Virus record (IMG/VR): IMGVR_UViG_3300045284_000174
Coordinates: 1 to 49,475 of that record
Length of the DNA: 49,475 nucleotides
Source: a virus
Reading direction: 5' to 3' (one strand)
Shown here piece by piece: positions 6,561-15,904 of the stretch. Made by a program: the position numbers and the translations under genes. Position 1 is the first letter of the stretch, and the number at the start of each line of letters is the position of its first letter. Under the pieces are notes generated by a model. That model did no database searches and was not told the origin of the DNA. It saw only the letters and a program-made list of their open reading frames with translations.

Positions 6561-7094
6561 ATGACCGACGGTCCCGATCCCTTTGCCACCACGCCAGCCG
6601 GTGGCGGCGGTGGCGTGAAGCACACTGCCACCGTGGCCGGCGCTGTCGCTGGCGACGTCACCGTGAGCGGCATGACCGCCGCAGCGACGATTGTCTCGGT
6701 GGTGGCCGTCGCTACGCCGACGCACCACTACGGTGGCACGATCGGCACCAATCAAGCGCTGCCGTTCGAGATGACCGTCACCCCCCTCTCGGGTGAGCCC
6801 GCCCTCGGGGTCACCGACGTCGTGGAAGCGGTGCACCTCGGGAACGCAGCCGGTACCCGTATCGACTACACGTCGAACTTCAACCTGACGCCGACCGGCA
6901 CCAACAAGATCACGCAGACCGGCGGCGGTGCCACCAACACCTTCGACGTGTGGGTCTACTGGCGCACGCTGGGAGCCGCCGGGTCCACCGACCTGACCGC
7001 CGAGTTCACGGCAGCGTCGGGCAAGATCAATAACACGGGAGGTACGTCGAGCCTCGGCAAGACGCTCATCGTGAGCTGGACAGCCGCCACGTAG
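6561..7094 (+). CDS. Putative virion structural protein, 177 aa (paralogue of 3307-3822)
   Basis: Residues 1-20 are a Gly-rich tip; the body has VSGMTAAATIVSV near residue 35 and DLTAEF, then NTGGTSSLGKTLIVSW at the end, which match segments of the 3307-3822 protein in the same order. Two diverged copies of one virion fold are therefore likely. Its TAG stop doubles as the start of the -10 hexamer for the next gene. Confidence 0.65.
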   Translation: MTDGPDPFATTPAGGGGGVKHTATVAGAVAGDVTVSGMTAAATIVSVVAVATPTHHYGGTIGTNQALPFEMTVTPLSGEPALGVTDVVEAVHLGNAAGTRIDYTSNFNLTPTGTNKITQTGGGATNTFDVWVYWRTLGAAGSTDLTAEFTAASGKINNTGGTSSLGKTLIVSWTAAT

Positions 7095-7097
7095 ACT
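7092..7097 (+). promoter_or_regulatory. -10 hexamer TAGACT containing the upstream stop codon
   Basis: TAG at 7092-7094 ends the upstream gene and is also the first half of TAGACT. Six bases (GTCGCA) lead to ATG 7104. Confidence 0.7.
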
Positions 7098-7103
7098 GTC
7101 GCA

Positions 7104-7562
7104 ATGGCACAGCGGCCGAACCACCGGGTCCCCTTCCCGTACATCCACGGCCTCTCGAAGACCGACCAGTTCCAGCTTGAAGAGGACTTCGAGTACATCG
7201 TCGGCCTCATCCCCGAACCGACGGCGGCGCTGTTCGACGCCATCATCGACCCGACGCTCACGGCCAGCGACCCGACCCAGCACGAGTACGTGAACCTCAC
7301 CGAGCTGCTGGCCAATGAGACGTGGACCGGCTTGTTCAACGTCGGCGTGCGCCAGAGCGCAGAGGTCCCCATCGTGGAGCCACTGAACGGCCTCTCGCTC
7401 GCCGGCAAAGGTGATCTTTCCCTGTTCGGGCTCGGTGCCTTCATCGCCGACGTCACCCACCACGCATGGGACTGGTCGACCATCACCGTCCCGCAGGGCC
7501 AGCAGCTCTTCCTCCAGAACCTCGCCATCGGCGGTCGCACCACGAGCGGCGGGAGCACCTAA
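7104..7562 (+). CDS. Tail fibre-associated protein, 152 aa
   Basis: A leaderless gene directly upstream of the tail fibre, joined to it by a TAATG overlap, so the two proteins are probably made together. Residues 1-45 contain a charged helical segment ([18 protein letters not shown]), as in many fibre-base proteins. The rest is beta-rich and ends in Gly/Ser/Thr. It could be the fibre's N-terminal adaptor; no named family is recognised. Confidence 0.6.
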   Translation: MAQRPNHRVPFPYIHGLSKTDQFQLEEDFEYIVGLIPEPTAALFDAIIDPTLTASDPTQHEYVNLTELLANETWTGLFNVGVRQSAEVPIVEPLNGLSLAGKGDLSLFGLGAFIADVTHHAWDWSTITVPQGQQLFLQNLAIGGRTTSGGST

Positions 7563-9268
7563 TGTCCGCTGACGCAGGGGCCACACGCATCGTAGGTGGC
7601 GAGGACGGCGTCGTCGTCATGCTCGGCTGCTCGGTCAATGGCAACATCTCGCAGGTTGGTGGCCGTACCGCACGAGTGTGGTCGACGCACTTCACCGACC
7701 TCAACATGGCCGGCTCGATCACCAACGACGTCTCGATGGATTTCGTCGGCTGCACCGTCTCGGGGCAGAACAGCATCGGCGGCCACGTCACCCTGAAGTG
7801 GCTCGGCGGCTCGTTCTCCTCGTTCGGCACGAGCAGTATCTTCGGTACCGGCGGATCGGCTGTCTTCGTGCAGGCCGCCATCGGCGCCTCGCTCGACATC
7901 TCCTCGTCCATCACGGGCGGCATCACCGTGCACAACACTGGCATCGCCACCGGCAGCCTGTCAGTGTCCACCACGTCATGCCAGGTCGACATCACTGGCG
8001 ACTGGCAGACGGTCACGTTCTCGGGCGCCTCGGCGTTCGGCCGGCGCATCAACGGCTCGGGCGAGTTCCTCGACGTCACCGGCCCATGCGACGTGCGCTG
8101 GCAGAACACCTCGAACGCATTCGGCAACCACGTCACGCTCCAGGGCAGCAGCATCTTCGCCGAGCTGAACATGCACAAGGGTCGGCTCGTCACCACCGGG
8201 CTCATCCACTCGCTCGTCACCGCCAACTTCGAGAACAACCAGGGCGGCTTCTACAACCTCGACTCCGCCACCGACCACTGCATCTTCGTGTTCGCCGGCA
8301 CGCACGGCACCTCGTTTGGCACGGCCGTCAACAACAGCACGAACAGCCGCATCATCACTGAGGACGGCGACACGCTCATCACCACGCTCGTGCGAGGCGG
8401 GCAGCTCACCGGCCCGCCCGGCCCCCCAGGCGATGACGGCGATGACGGGCCGCCAGGTAGCCCGGGACCGCCCGGCGCTGCCGGCGCCGCAGGTGCGCCC
8501 GGCGCACCCGGAGCGACGGGTGCAACTGGACCGCCCGGCACTGGCGCGCAAGGCACGCCGGGCCCGCCCGGTGAGGATGGCGAAGACGGGCCCCCCGGCC
8601 CGCCCGGACCTACAGGTGCCCGGGGCCCACAAGGCGACGTCGGCTCGATGGGCCCGCCCGGTGCCGACGGCGAGGATGGGATCGACGGCGCAACGCTGCA
8701 GCTCCCCATCCCCGAGAGCGGCGTGAGCGGCCTCATCGCCGACTTGGCACTCAAGGCAGCGCTTGCATCACCTGCGTTCACTGGCAATCCAACGGCACCA
8801 ACACCTTCGGCCGGCGACAACGACACCTCGGTCGCAACGTCAGCTTTCGTTACAGCGGCCATCGCTGCGGCCGGTGCGCATGCCACGTACGTGCCTGGTG
8901 TGTCACAGTTCACCGTCCCGACGCAGTCAGTCGGTGAGGGGCGGTACATCCAGATTGGCAAGCGCATCATTGGCAACGCCACCGTCAACATCGGCACGCC
9001 CACAACAGGCACCGCCGGCAACGCCGTTGCCATCTCGCTACCCGCCGCCCCGTCCTCGACGGGCATCATCGGCACGATGCTGATCTATGACTCCTCCGCT
9101 GGCCTGATCTACCAGGGCCTCATCACGTTCATCTCTGGCTCGTCGGTGGTGGCCTACCCGATGACGATGGGCGTCGCCGTGACCGCCCGCCTCGGTGTGG
9201 TCGGCTTCACCGCTGCCCTAGCCAACGGCGACGTCATCCAGATCAACTTCGACTACGAGACGCCGTAG
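7562..9268 (+). CDS. Tail fibre with collagen-like repeats, 568 aa
   Basis: Start ATG 7562 overlaps the previous TAA. Residues 1-280 are rich in Ser, Thr, Gly and Asn with regular short strands, as in a beta-helix. Residues about 284-376 are collagen-like Gly-X-Y triplets ([16 protein letters not shown] and similar), about 30 in all, broken once at GTGAQG. This is followed by [19 protein letters not shown] and [11 protein letters not shown], a motif shared by many phage tail fibres, then a beta-rich tip. It probably forms a trimer that binds the host surface. The tip is the likely receptor-binding part. Confidence 0.85.
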   Translation: MSADAGATRIVGGEDGVVVMLGCSVNGNISQVGGRTARVWSTHFTDLNMAGSITNDVSMDFVGCTVSGQNSIGGHVTLKWLGGSFSSFGTSSIFGTGGSAVFVQAAIGASLDISSSITGGITVHNTGIATGSLSVSTTSCQVDITGDWQTVTFSGASAFGRRINGSGEFLDVTGPCDVRWQNTSNAFGNHVTLQGSSIFAELNMHKGRLVTTGLIHSLVTANFENNQGGFYNLDSATDHCIFVFAGTHGTSFGTAVNNSTNSRIITEDGDTLITTLVRGGQLTGPPGPPGDDGDDGPPGSPGPPGAAGAAGAPGAPGATGATGPPGTGAQGTPGPPGEDGEDGPPGPPGPTGARGPQGDVGSMGPPGADGEDGIDGATLQLPIPESGVSGLIADLALKAALASPAFTGNPTAPTPSAGDNDTSVATSAFVTAAIAAAGAHATYVPGVSQFTVPTQSVGEGRYIQIGKRIIGNATVNIGTPTTGTAGNAVAISLPAAPSSTGIIGTMLIYDSSAGLIYQGLITFISGSSVVAYPMTMGVAVTARLGVVGFTAALANGDVIQINFDYETP

Positions 9269-9276
9269 GCCCCTGA

Positions 9277-9282
9277 TACGCT
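9277..9282 (+). promoter_or_regulatory. -10 hexamer TACGCT, leaderless start at 9290
   Basis: Extended -10 (TG, A, TACGCT), then seven bases (CGGGTCC) and ATG 9290. Confidence 0.7.
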
Positions 9283-9289
9283 CGGGTCC

Positions 9290-9625
9290 ATGAAGAAGAC
9301 CGTCCGAATCGCCGGCCCGGCCAACGTGCCCGTCGCCGCCTCCAGCGCCTCCATCTGCAACCCAGCCACCGGCCGGCGTGCGGTGATCCGCTACATCAAG
9401 GCGACCAACTGCGACACCTCCGCCACGCACTACCTCTGCCTCTCGGTCGGCGCCATTGCCACCGTGGCCAACCGCTTCGTGGACCAGATCCCGATCGTGG
9501 CCAACGGCGAGTACGGTGTGTTCGTACAGGTCCCCATCGAAGCCGGTGAAGACCTGTGTTCTGCCGCAGACACCACGGGCAAGATTGCCCTCACGGTGAC
9601 CGGCGAAATCGAATCCCTGCTGTAA
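9290..9625 (+). CDS. Small virion-associated protein, 111 aa
   Basis: A leaderless gene after the tail fibre. The protein is compact and beta-rich with four Cys (SICNPATG, TNCDTSATHYLCL, EDLCSAADT). Its pattern (attachment-like N-terminus, VFVQVPIEAGEDL in the middle, KIALTVTGEIE at the end) resembles small phage appendage or capsid-decoration proteins, but no family can be named. Confidence 0.6.
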   Translation: MKKTVRIAGPANVPVAASSASICNPATGRRAVIRYIKATNCDTSATHYLCLSVGAIATVANRFVDQIPIVANGEYGVFVQVPIEAGEDLCSAADTTGKIALTVTGEIESLL

Positions 9626-9642
9626 CGACCGGAGGCATCCAC

Positions 9643-10419
9643 ATGCACACAGAGCCGAGAAACGGTGCGGAGATTCAGAGAATCTACCTGCACACGAACG
9701 AAGGCTCCGAGGAATGGGGTGGTGCTGCTGGCCTCGCCCACTACCTGGAGAACAACGGCCCCGACGGTGGTGGGTACCACGTCATCTCGGGCGACACGCT
9801 GGAGCGCATCGCCTCCGACGACACGATCGTCTGGGGAGCCGGTGGTGACAACGAGCACTCGCTGCACATCGTGTTCGAGGGCTTCGCTAACCAGACGCCC
9901 GAGCAGTGGGCCGATGCCTTCAGCCAGAAGGAAATCGTCAACGCAGTTTCCGTCGTCGCACAGTGGTGCAAGGACCACGGCATTCCGGCCGTGCGTGCAC
10001 GAGCGGGAGCGCCCGGCAAGGCACCCACCGATCGAGGCATCGTCCGCCACGCCGACAACCATGACCCACGCAGCCAGGGCCACACCGACCCCGGCGACAA
10101 CTTCCCGATGGACGATTTCGTCAAGCTCGTTGCCGCCAAGGTCAGCCCGCCAGTCGACTGGGCAGCGCTCAAGAAACTCTCCGACTGGAAGCGCCGGGTC
10201 AGCCGCAAGCCGCTCCTCCAAGGGCAGACGAGCCCAGATGTCACGACGCTCAAGCAGCTCCTCGCCGTCAAGGGCTACCCGGTCGGGAACACCGAGCCGT
10301 TCTATGGACCCGACCTCGTCAACGTGGTGCTCAAGTTCAAGCACGACCGGCTCTCGCATCAGGCACACATCGACCCGACTAGGTTCGGCGCCGCTGCCGC
10401 TGCTGCGCTGCTCTCGTAG
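9643..10419 (+). CDS. Endolysin: N-acetylmuramoyl-L-alanine amidase with C-terminal binding domain
   Basis: A 258-residue amidase_2/PGRP-type enzyme, expected to cut the bond between MurNAc and L-Ala of peptidoglycan. Zinc-ligand candidates are H17 (IYLHTNEG), H46 (GYHVISGD) and H147, with D149, in GHTDPGDNFP. Residues about 195-258 look like a peptidoglycan-binding repeat (LLQGQTSPDVTTLKQLL, then FYGPDLVNVVLKFK). The start is ATG 9643, preceded by a clear GGAGG, so unlike its neighbours it uses a Shine-Dalgarno site. It lies 20 kb from the membrane-protein group at 29546-30377. Confidence 0.88.
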   Translation: MHTEPRNGAEIQRIYLHTNEGSEEWGGAAGLAHYLENNGPDGGGYHVISGDTLERIASDDTIVWGAGGDNEHSLHIVFEGFANQTPEQWADAFSQKEIVNAVSVVAQWCKDHGIPAVRARAGAPGKAPTDRGIVRHADNHDPRSQGHTDPGDNFPMDDFVKLVAAKVSPPVDWAALKKLSDWKRRVSRKPLLQGQTSPDVTTLKQLLAVKGYPVGNTEPFYGPDLVNVVLKFKHDRLSHQAHIDPTRFGAAAAAALLS

Positions 10420-10421
10420 TC

Positions 10422-12023
10422 ATGGACGCCCGTGACGGGCTCCGAGTCCTCGGGCAACGTAACCTTGGCGTATGGGTCGAAGCGGCGACGGGCAACGAGC
10501 TGTGGAAGAAGCAGCATGAGATCCTCACGGCGCTGTCGGCAATACGTGCGAAGGTCGCTGTACCGTCGTGCAACGCCTCGGGCAAGACATTCCTGGCCGC
10601 CCGTGCGGCTCTGGCGTTTTACGACGCTTACACTCCGGGCGCACCTTGCATGCAGTGCGATCCAACGGGCACTAAAGGTGGTTGCCGAGGGGCGAAAATC
10701 CTCACCACCTCGTCCAAGGAAACCCACCTAAAGGACAACCTCTGGGGCGAGATCCGCATGGCGCTCGCCATGATCGCCAATCGAGGCATCATCATCCCCG
10801 GCTACCTCCCGCCGGCCGATACGTTCCTCGATGGCGTGCCGGGCCAGCACTTCATCCGAGGGCAAGTCGCCACGAAGGAAGAGGGCTTCCAGGGCTACCA
10901 CGCTGCGCACAAGCTCATCATCGGCGACGAGGCAACGTCGGTGAGCGAGGACGTGGCGAAGGGCATCACGTCACTGATGGCCACCGCCGACACACGGCTG
11001 CTGCTCATCTTCAACCCCACCACCGATGACACCTACGCAGCGCAGATGACCCGCAGCTCGAAGGTGAAGACGATCAAGATCACTGCCTACGACACGCCGT
11101 GGTTCACTGGCGAGCACGTCCCCGAGGGCTCAAACCTCGTGCAGAAGTCGTACCTCGAAGACCTGATTGACCAGGGCGACGGGCCGGGCTCGTACCTCTG
11201 GACCACTCGTGTGTGCGCTGACTTCTGGGACATGGGCGAGGACACGCTCATCCCTAAGGTGTGGGTTGAGGCAGCGAAGCAACGCCAGCCGTACAACATC
11301 GGCTCGATCGCAATGGGCGTCGACCTCGCACCGTACGGCGACGCCGAGTCCGTCATCGCCGTGCGCCGTGGTGAGAACGTCGTCGCCACGCAGGGCTTCC
11401 CCGCCGGCCGCACCGACTACTTCATCAACGGCGACCCCAACTCGCCGATCCTCTCGCCCGTGCGCCGCATGGTGCAAGACTTCGGCCCGTTCTTCATCAT
11501 CTACGACGCCGACGGCGTGGGTGCCGGCGCCATCGGCGAGTTCGAGCGCCTGCGGGAGTGGGGCATCAAGCACCGCTTCATGCACCCCGAGTCACAGATC
11601 ATTGGCTTCCGAGGCGGCACGCACAACGGCAACCAGTACACCAACGACCGCTCAGCATGGTGGTATGCACTGCGCCGACGCTTCGAGCGTGAGGGCATCA
11701 CCATCCAGGTGCGTGACCACAAGCTCGATGAGCAGCTCTCGCAGATCCGCTACTCGTACACCAACACTGGGCAGATCCGGGTGGAGACGAAGGCCGAGAT
11801 GCGCAAGCGGGGGCTTGCCTCGCCCGACCGTGCGGACGCCGTCATGTACGCCTTCGCCTTCAGCGAGGAGCTACCCGACCCCACCCTGCGCCCAAAGCAG
11901 TTCATCGTGGCGCCCGAATATGGGGTAGAACCCATAAACGCCCACGCCGAGCCAGACTGGGACCGCATCAAACGGGGCCGGCCACTAAGCTCGCCTGTGA
12001 CCGGCCTCCCCGACGAGCTTTGA
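10422..12023 (+). CDS. terL: Terminase large subunit
   Basis: A 533-residue packaging motor. The ATPase part has Walker A SCNASGKT (49-56) and Walker B IIGDEATS (D169, E170). The RNase H-like nuclease part has acidic residues at D301 (GVDLAPYGD), D362/D364 (YDADGVGAG) and D469/D472 (SPDRADAVMYAF). Between the two ATPase motifs there is a Cys-rich insertion, PCMQCDPTGTKGGC (C76, C79, C88), that could bind zinc. It starts two bases after the endolysin stop. No small terminase gene is adjacent; the HTH protein at the circular join is a candidate. Confidence 0.92.
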   Translation: MDARDGLRVLGQRNLGVWVEAATGNELWKKQHEILTALSAIRAKVAVPSCNASGKTFLAARAALAFYDAYTPGAPCMQCDPTGTKGGCRGAKILTTSSKETHLKDNLWGEIRMALAMIANRGIIIPGYLPPADTFLDGVPGQHFIRGQVATKEEGFQGYHAAHKLIIGDEATSVSEDVAKGITSLMATADTRLLLIFNPTTDDTYAAQMTRSSKVKTIKITAYDTPWFTGEHVPEGSNLVQKSYLEDLIDQGDGPGSYLWTTRVCADFWDMGEDTLIPKVWVEAAKQRQPYNIGSIAMGVDLAPYGDAESVIAVRRGENVVATQGFPAGRTDYFINGDPNSPILSPVRRMVQDFGPFFIIYDADGVGAGAIGEFERLREWGIKHRFMHPESQIIGFRGGTHNGNQYTNDRSAWWYALRRRFEREGITIQVRDHKLDEQLSQIRYSYTNTGQIRVETKAEMRKRGLASPDRADAVMYAFAFSEELPDPTLRPKQFIVAPEYGVEPINAHAEPDWDRIKRGRPLSSPVTGLPDEL

Positions 12024-12030
12024 GGTTCCC

Positions 12031-12363
12031 ATGCCTATCCGAGATCACGCTCTCTACCGGCTCCTCCCCCAACCCCCTGGCGACGCAGCGCAGGGCGCCT
12101 GCTACCTCACTGGCAGCGGAGGCGAGTGCGTCGACACGGGCGTCAACATCTGGAATGAGGGCACCCTCGTCATCTCGAAGGGCGCTGTGCGTGAGCTGGC
12201 CGAGGTGGCTGGCTACGACGTGGTCGACGGCCTGGAGCTGGAGACACGCAACGCCGAACTGGTGAAGGAGAACGCCGAGCTGGCGCAGCGGATCAACGAC
12301 CTCGAAGACGAGCTGGACATCGCCGCTCGCCTGCAGGCCCGCAAGCAGAAGGCCGCACGGTGA
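12031..12363 (+). CDS. Coiled-coil protein between terminase and portal, 110 aa
   Basis: Residues 1-60 form a compact part with the pattern GACYLTGSGGECVDTG. Residues 68-105 are a heptad-like coiled coil (LELETRNAELVKENAEL). A -10 hexamer TAAGCT at 11986-11991 would give a leader of about 33 bases containing GAGG before ATG 12031, so here the promoter is not leaderless. It overlaps the next gene by GTGA. Head assembly role is possible by position. Confidence 0.6.
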   Translation: MPIRDHALYRLLPQPPGDAAQGACYLTGSGGECVDTGVNIWNEGTLVISKGAVRELAEVAGYDVVDGLELETRNAELVKENAELAQRINDLEDELDIAARLQARKQKAAR

Positions 12364-12659
12364 TTAGCCAGAAGCTCCACGACGCCATCGTGTACCGACT
12401 CGATGCGCAGATCAGTGACCTGCAGGCCGCTAACCGTGACCTGCTCGATCGCCTCGCCAAGCAGGAGCGCTTCTACGTCGACCGCATCCGAGAGCTGGAG
12501 GACAGCACCCGAGCGCTCTCGCTCGACCAGCTCCGGGGGATGCACCCCACCGCAGCGATGGAGCTGATGCCGCCCGAGTTGCCACAGAAGCTGTACGCTC
12601 ACGACGTCACCGGCCTGATCTCCGTCGAGGTCGATCCCCGGGACCATGAGCTAACGTAG
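12360..12659 (+). CDS. Coiled-coil protein upstream of portal, 99 aa
   Basis: Starts at GTG 12360 overlapping the previous TGA. The first 55 residues are a likely coiled coil (LDAQISDLQAANRDLLDRL). The C-terminal part is Pro-rich (MELMPPELPQKLY). It forms a translationally coupled pair with the preceding coiled-coil gene; the two may interact. Its TAG stop overlaps the promoter of the portal gene. Confidence 0.6.
   Translation: MISQKLHDAIVYRLDAQISDLQAANRDLLDRLAKQERFYVDRIRELEDSTRALSLDQLRGMHPTAAMELMPPELPQKLYAHDVTGLISVEVDPRDHELT
12652..12657 (+). promoter_or_regulatory. -10 hexamer TAACGT, leaderless start at 12664
   Basis: TAACGT, six bases (AGCCGC), then ATG 12664. The final T of the hexamer is the first base of the upstream TAG stop. 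Confidence 0.65.
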
Positions 12660-12663
12660 CCGC

Positions 12664-14763
12664 ATGGCGAGCAACGACATGCTGGCTGGGGGGACAGGTT
12701 CCGCCCAGCCCCTGAAGGCGCCGGTCGGGAACGACGACGAGCTGATCGCCTGGGCGAATCACAAGCGCCGCATCGGCCGAGCGGCCGTATCCGACTACCA
12801 GTTCCGGCTGAACCTCGCCTTCGTGCTGTCGTACCAGTGGGTGTCCTGGGACATCCAGAAGCGGGCCTTCGCCATGCCGAAGACCACGCTCACCGACGAC
12901 CCGAACGCCCCGGTGCGCCTCACCTCGAACAAGATAGCCCCCGCCCTCGAACGGTGGGTGGCGAAGATGACGAAGAACCTTCCCGAGCCTGAGTGCCGCC
13001 CCGTCTCCGACAACGACGACGACCTCGGCGCCGCAAAGGTCGGCACCCGCACGCTGCTCTCTGAGCTGAACCGCCTCGCCTGGGAGGCGTGGTTGCAGCG
13101 CTTCCTCTTCAAGGTCGGCACGTACGGCATGTCGTACGCCCACATCTACTGGAACCCGAAGGCCGGTAGCGCCGTCGGTAAGGACCCCAACCCGGACGCC
13201 GACGACGACACGCTGTTCGAGGGGCAGATCGAATGGGAGCAGGTGCCGGCGTATGAGCTGGCCGTTGCGCCCAGTGCCGACGAGCTGCGCAAAGCGAAGT
13301 GGGCCGTGCGCACCACGACGATGCTTCGTGAAGACGTGTGGGAACGCTGGGGCGTCGAGCTGCCGGGAGGCACCGCCACACGCACGATCGCTCAAGAGGT
13401 GATGGCGCTCGGCAACGAGTCGCACACCGAGCAGGCCATTGGCGAGTGGGTCGAGGTGCACCAGATGTGGATGCTCCCCTCGAAGGCGGCGCCCAAGGGC
13501 TTCGTGCTGACGTGGAGCGGCCAGAAGGTGTTGGAGTTCAAGGGCAAGTACCCGTACGACCACGGCGTGCTCCCGTTCGAGCAGTGCGACCAGCTCCCCG
13601 GGCTTGTCGGCCGTGACGGCCGCACCTGGGTCAGCGACATGATCCCGCTGCAGATCGACTACAACGACCTGCTCTCCCGCAGCGCCACCATCCGCCGGCA
13701 GCTCGTGCCGAAATGGATCGGCCCCGTCGGCTCCATCGACCCCGCCCGGGTTACCAACCGAGTCGAAGTGATGCTCTACCGTCAGGTCGGCGAGAAGCCC
13801 GAGCTGATGATGCCGAACGCCGGTTGGGCGCAAGGCTTCATGGAGGGCATGGAGAAGGACGAAAACGACATGGCCGAGCGGGCCGGCATCAACGATGCCT
13901 CCGCCGGCCGTGCAGCGTCCACTGCGCCGGCAGCGTCGATCCTCGCACTGCAGGACGCCGACGACACCAAGCTCGCCATCAGCGTCACCTCGCTCTCAAA
14001 GTTCATCGCCGGCATCGGCTGGCAAATCCTGATGCTGGCCCGACAGTTCTGGGACGAAGAGCGCACCGTACGGGTTTGGTCCGACGAGGACATCCTGCAG
14101 GTCGAGCGCTACCTCGGCTCCGACATTGACGAGCAGCTCGACGTGCACGTCAGCGCCGAGAGCGGCATGCCCAAGAGCAAGGCCGCCCAGGTGCAGATGG
14201 TCATGGAGCTGGCGAAGATGTACCCGCACGACATCGGCATCCAAGACGTCGTGCGCATGCTCGAACTGCCCGGCTTCGACTTCACCGTGCGCTCGCTCGA
14301 CGCCCAGACACGCAAGCAGTACCGTGAGATCGGTCAGATGATCGCCGGCATGGACTGCCCCGTCGAGGCGTTCGACAACCACGTCGTGTCGCTCAAGGTC
14401 ATCAACGACTTCCGTTCGACACGGGAGTACGAACTGCTGCCCGTCGAGACGAAGGCCCGCATCGACGCACACGCAGCAATCCACGAATCGCTCGTGCTTC
14501 ACCAGATGGGTATCGCTGTGCCCACACCGGACCAGACGCAGAACCCCGAGGCACTCGCACAAGGCCAGCGTGCCCAGGCAGGACCTGGCGCTGGTGGCGG
14601 AGGCAACCCCGGAGCGGGCGGCGGGCAACCCCCGTCGCCTCAACCGCCGCCGCAGACACCGAGCGTGCAGCAGCTCGGCGGATTTGGGCAGGGCGCCGCA
14701 GGGCAACCCGGTCAGATCCCGGGCGTTCCGCCCGACCAACAAGCAGCGAGCATGGGCTCGTAA
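12664..14763 (+). CDS. Portal protein, P22-like podovirus type
   Basis: A 699-residue head-tail connector through which DNA enters and leaves. Its length and order after the terminase fit the long portals of podoviruses. Features seen: an N-terminal segment with RLTSNKIAPALERWVAK (near 85-100), a central VQQ-like body with PFEQCDQLPGLVGRDG, a helical region SILALQDADDTKLAIS (stem and wing), and a Gly/Pro/Gln-rich tail from about residue 630. The gene is leaderless with its own promoter. Confidence 0.82.
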   Translation: MASNDMLAGGTGSAQPLKAPVGNDDELIAWANHKRRIGRAAVSDYQFRLNLAFVLSYQWVSWDIQKRAFAMPKTTLTDDPNAPVRLTSNKIAPALERWVAKMTKNLPEPECRPVSDNDDDLGAAKVGTRTLLSELNRLAWEAWLQRFLFKVGTYGMSYAHIYWNPKAGSAVGKDPNPDADDDTLFEGQIEWEQVPAYELAVAPSADELRKAKWAVRTTTMLREDVWERWGVELPGGTATRTIAQEVMALGNESHTEQAIGEWVEVHQMWMLPSKAAPKGFVLTWSGQKVLEFKGKYPYDHGVLPFEQCDQLPGLVGRDGRTWVSDMIPLQIDYNDLLSRSATIRRQLVPKWIGPVGSIDPARVTNRVEVMLYRQVGEKPELMMPNAGWAQGFMEGMEKDENDMAERAGINDASAGRAASTAPAASILALQDADDTKLAISVTSLSKFIAGIGWQILMLARQFWDEERTVRVWSDEDILQVERYLGSDIDEQLDVHVSAESGMPKSKAAQVQMVMELAKMYPHDIGIQDVVRMLELPGFDFTVRSLDAQTRKQYREIGQMIAGMDCPVEAFDNHVVSLKVINDFRSTREYELLPVETKARIDAHAAIHESLVLHQMGIAVPTPDQTQNPEALAQGQRAQAGPGAGGGGNPGAGGGQPPSPQPPPQTPSVQQLGGFGQGAAGQPGQIPGVPPDQQAASMGS

Positions 14764-14765
14764 GC

Positions 14766-14771
14766 TACGCT
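14766..14771 (+). promoter_or_regulatory. -10 hexamer TACGCT with short leader before scaffold gene
   Basis: TACGCT lies 41 bases before ATG 14813. Transcription would start near 14778 and give a leader of about 35 bases with a CCGAGG ribosome site. This is one of the few structural genes that is not leaderless. Confidence 0.5.
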
Positions 14772-14812
14772 GACGCAGTAACACCGTCCTCCGATAACAC
14801 CCGAGGTTCATC

Positions 14813-15820
14813 ATGGGCACCGAAGCAGAGCCGCAGTCCGTAGAGGAAGCCGGCGCCGCACTCGCAGCCGTTGGCTTCGACGCCGACGCACTCGCCGCAG
14901 GCGCACCGCCTGTCGAGAAGGAACCGATCGTCTCCCCGGCCACCATCGCCGAGCGGCAGCAAGCAACGTGGATCGGCGCACCCGTGTCGCCCGCAACCCC
15001 ACCGGCAGGCGGGACCGGCGCAGTCACGCCGACACCCGATGCCGGGACCACCGACCCGTTCGACAAGTACGCCTACACCGACATCAACGGTCGGCAGGTC
15101 AGTGGACGGGACGCAGTCGAGGAGGCCGCTGCGATTCGCCACGGGCTCACGACCGAATCTGGCGTGCGACTGATCGTTGCGCAGGGCCTCACGGCGCTGG
15201 GCAAGGACCCCGAGCACGTACGGGCGTTCATGGAAGGACGCCTCACTGAACAGCAGGTGCTACAGACTCCTGGGATCGCACCAGCCGTGATTCCGCAGGC
15301 GCCAGCCAGCCCGTGGGATGCGCTCGGTGAAGACGACCTCATCGACGGCGAACAGTTCAAGGCGTACGCCGCCGAGGTGCAACGCCAAGCGCTCTCCGCC
15401 GCTCGTGAAGAGATCATGCGTGCGCAACAGCCGCTGCAAACTGCCGTCGAGGCGGAGCAGAAAGTGCGTGCTGGCCACGTCACTGACTCCACGCTCACCG
15501 AGCTGCTCGGTGAGGACGGCGACCCCAACTCGGTCGACAAGGACCTCGCCCGCAAGGTGCTCACCGAGGCCGCCAAGTACGTGCAGGACAACAACTGGGA
15601 CTCGTCCCACATCCGGGCCGCCATCATTCAGGGCCACCACGACGTCGTGAAGATCGCCGAGGCGGCGCAGCGTGCGTACCTCGGGAAGAAATCCCTCGTG
15701 GCGGCCGGCGTGCCGCAGACCACAGGGGGCGCCCAGGCCGCCGGTTCTGAGGAACCGCCCGAGCCGAAGAGCGTCGCTGAGGCCAGTAAACTCGCCCGTG
15801 AAATGGGCCTCATCGTGTGA
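14813..15820 (+). CDS. Scaffolding protein, 335 aa
   Basis: Placed between portal and major capsid protein, the usual site for the scaffold. The protein is acidic and helical: residues 1-85 are Ala/Pro-rich and disordered, residues about 95-150 and 175-300 are charged helices (EVQRQALSAAREEIMRAQ), and the end is helical (SVAEASKLAREMGLIV). It would guide procapsid assembly and then leave. A ribosome site (CCGAGG) precedes the ATG, and an intrinsic terminator follows. Confidence 0.75.
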   Translation: MGTEAEPQSVEEAGAALAAVGFDADALAAGAPPVEKEPIVSPATIAERQQATWIGAPVSPATPPAGGTGAVTPTPDAGTTDPFDKYAYTDINGRQVSGRDAVEEAAAIRHGLTTESGVRLIVAQGLTALGKDPEHVRAFMEGRLTEQQVLQTPGIAPAVIPQAPASPWDALGEDDLIDGEQFKAYAAEVQRQALSAAREEIMRAQQPLQTAVEAEQKVRAGHVTDSTLTELLGEDGDPNSVDKDLARKVLTEAAKYVQDNNWDSSHIRAAIIQGHHDVVKIAEAAQRAYLGKKSLVAAGVPQTTGGAQAAGSEEPPEPKSVAEASKLAREMGLIV

Positions 15821-15839
15821 CCGTGGGTTTCGAGCGAAG

Positions 15840-15878
15840 CGCCCCAGGACTCCTCCGGTCGGGGGGCGTTTTCGTTTT
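15840..15878 (+). terminator. Intrinsic terminator between scaffold and capsid genes
   Basis: CGCCCC (15840-15845) pairs with GGGGCG (15863-15868), followed by TTTTCGTTTT. The loop is long (about 17 bases) and may pair further inside. It separates scaffold and capsid transcription, so capsid protein is made from its own promoter. Confidence 0.75.
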
Positions 15879-15904
15879 GAGCATTCAGCGCCAGGGCCGG
15901 GTGT

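Noticed and set aside
6195-7586. 463-codon minus-strand frame opposite structural genes
   Set aside because: Shadow of three plus-strand genes with proper starts; no ribosome site, no leaderless hexamer, no domain.
11986-11999. TAAGCT followed after five bases by GTG
   Set aside because: The GTG is a codon in the end of the terminase gene and opens no new frame; the spacing is one base short. The hexamer probably serves ATG 12031 with a short leader.
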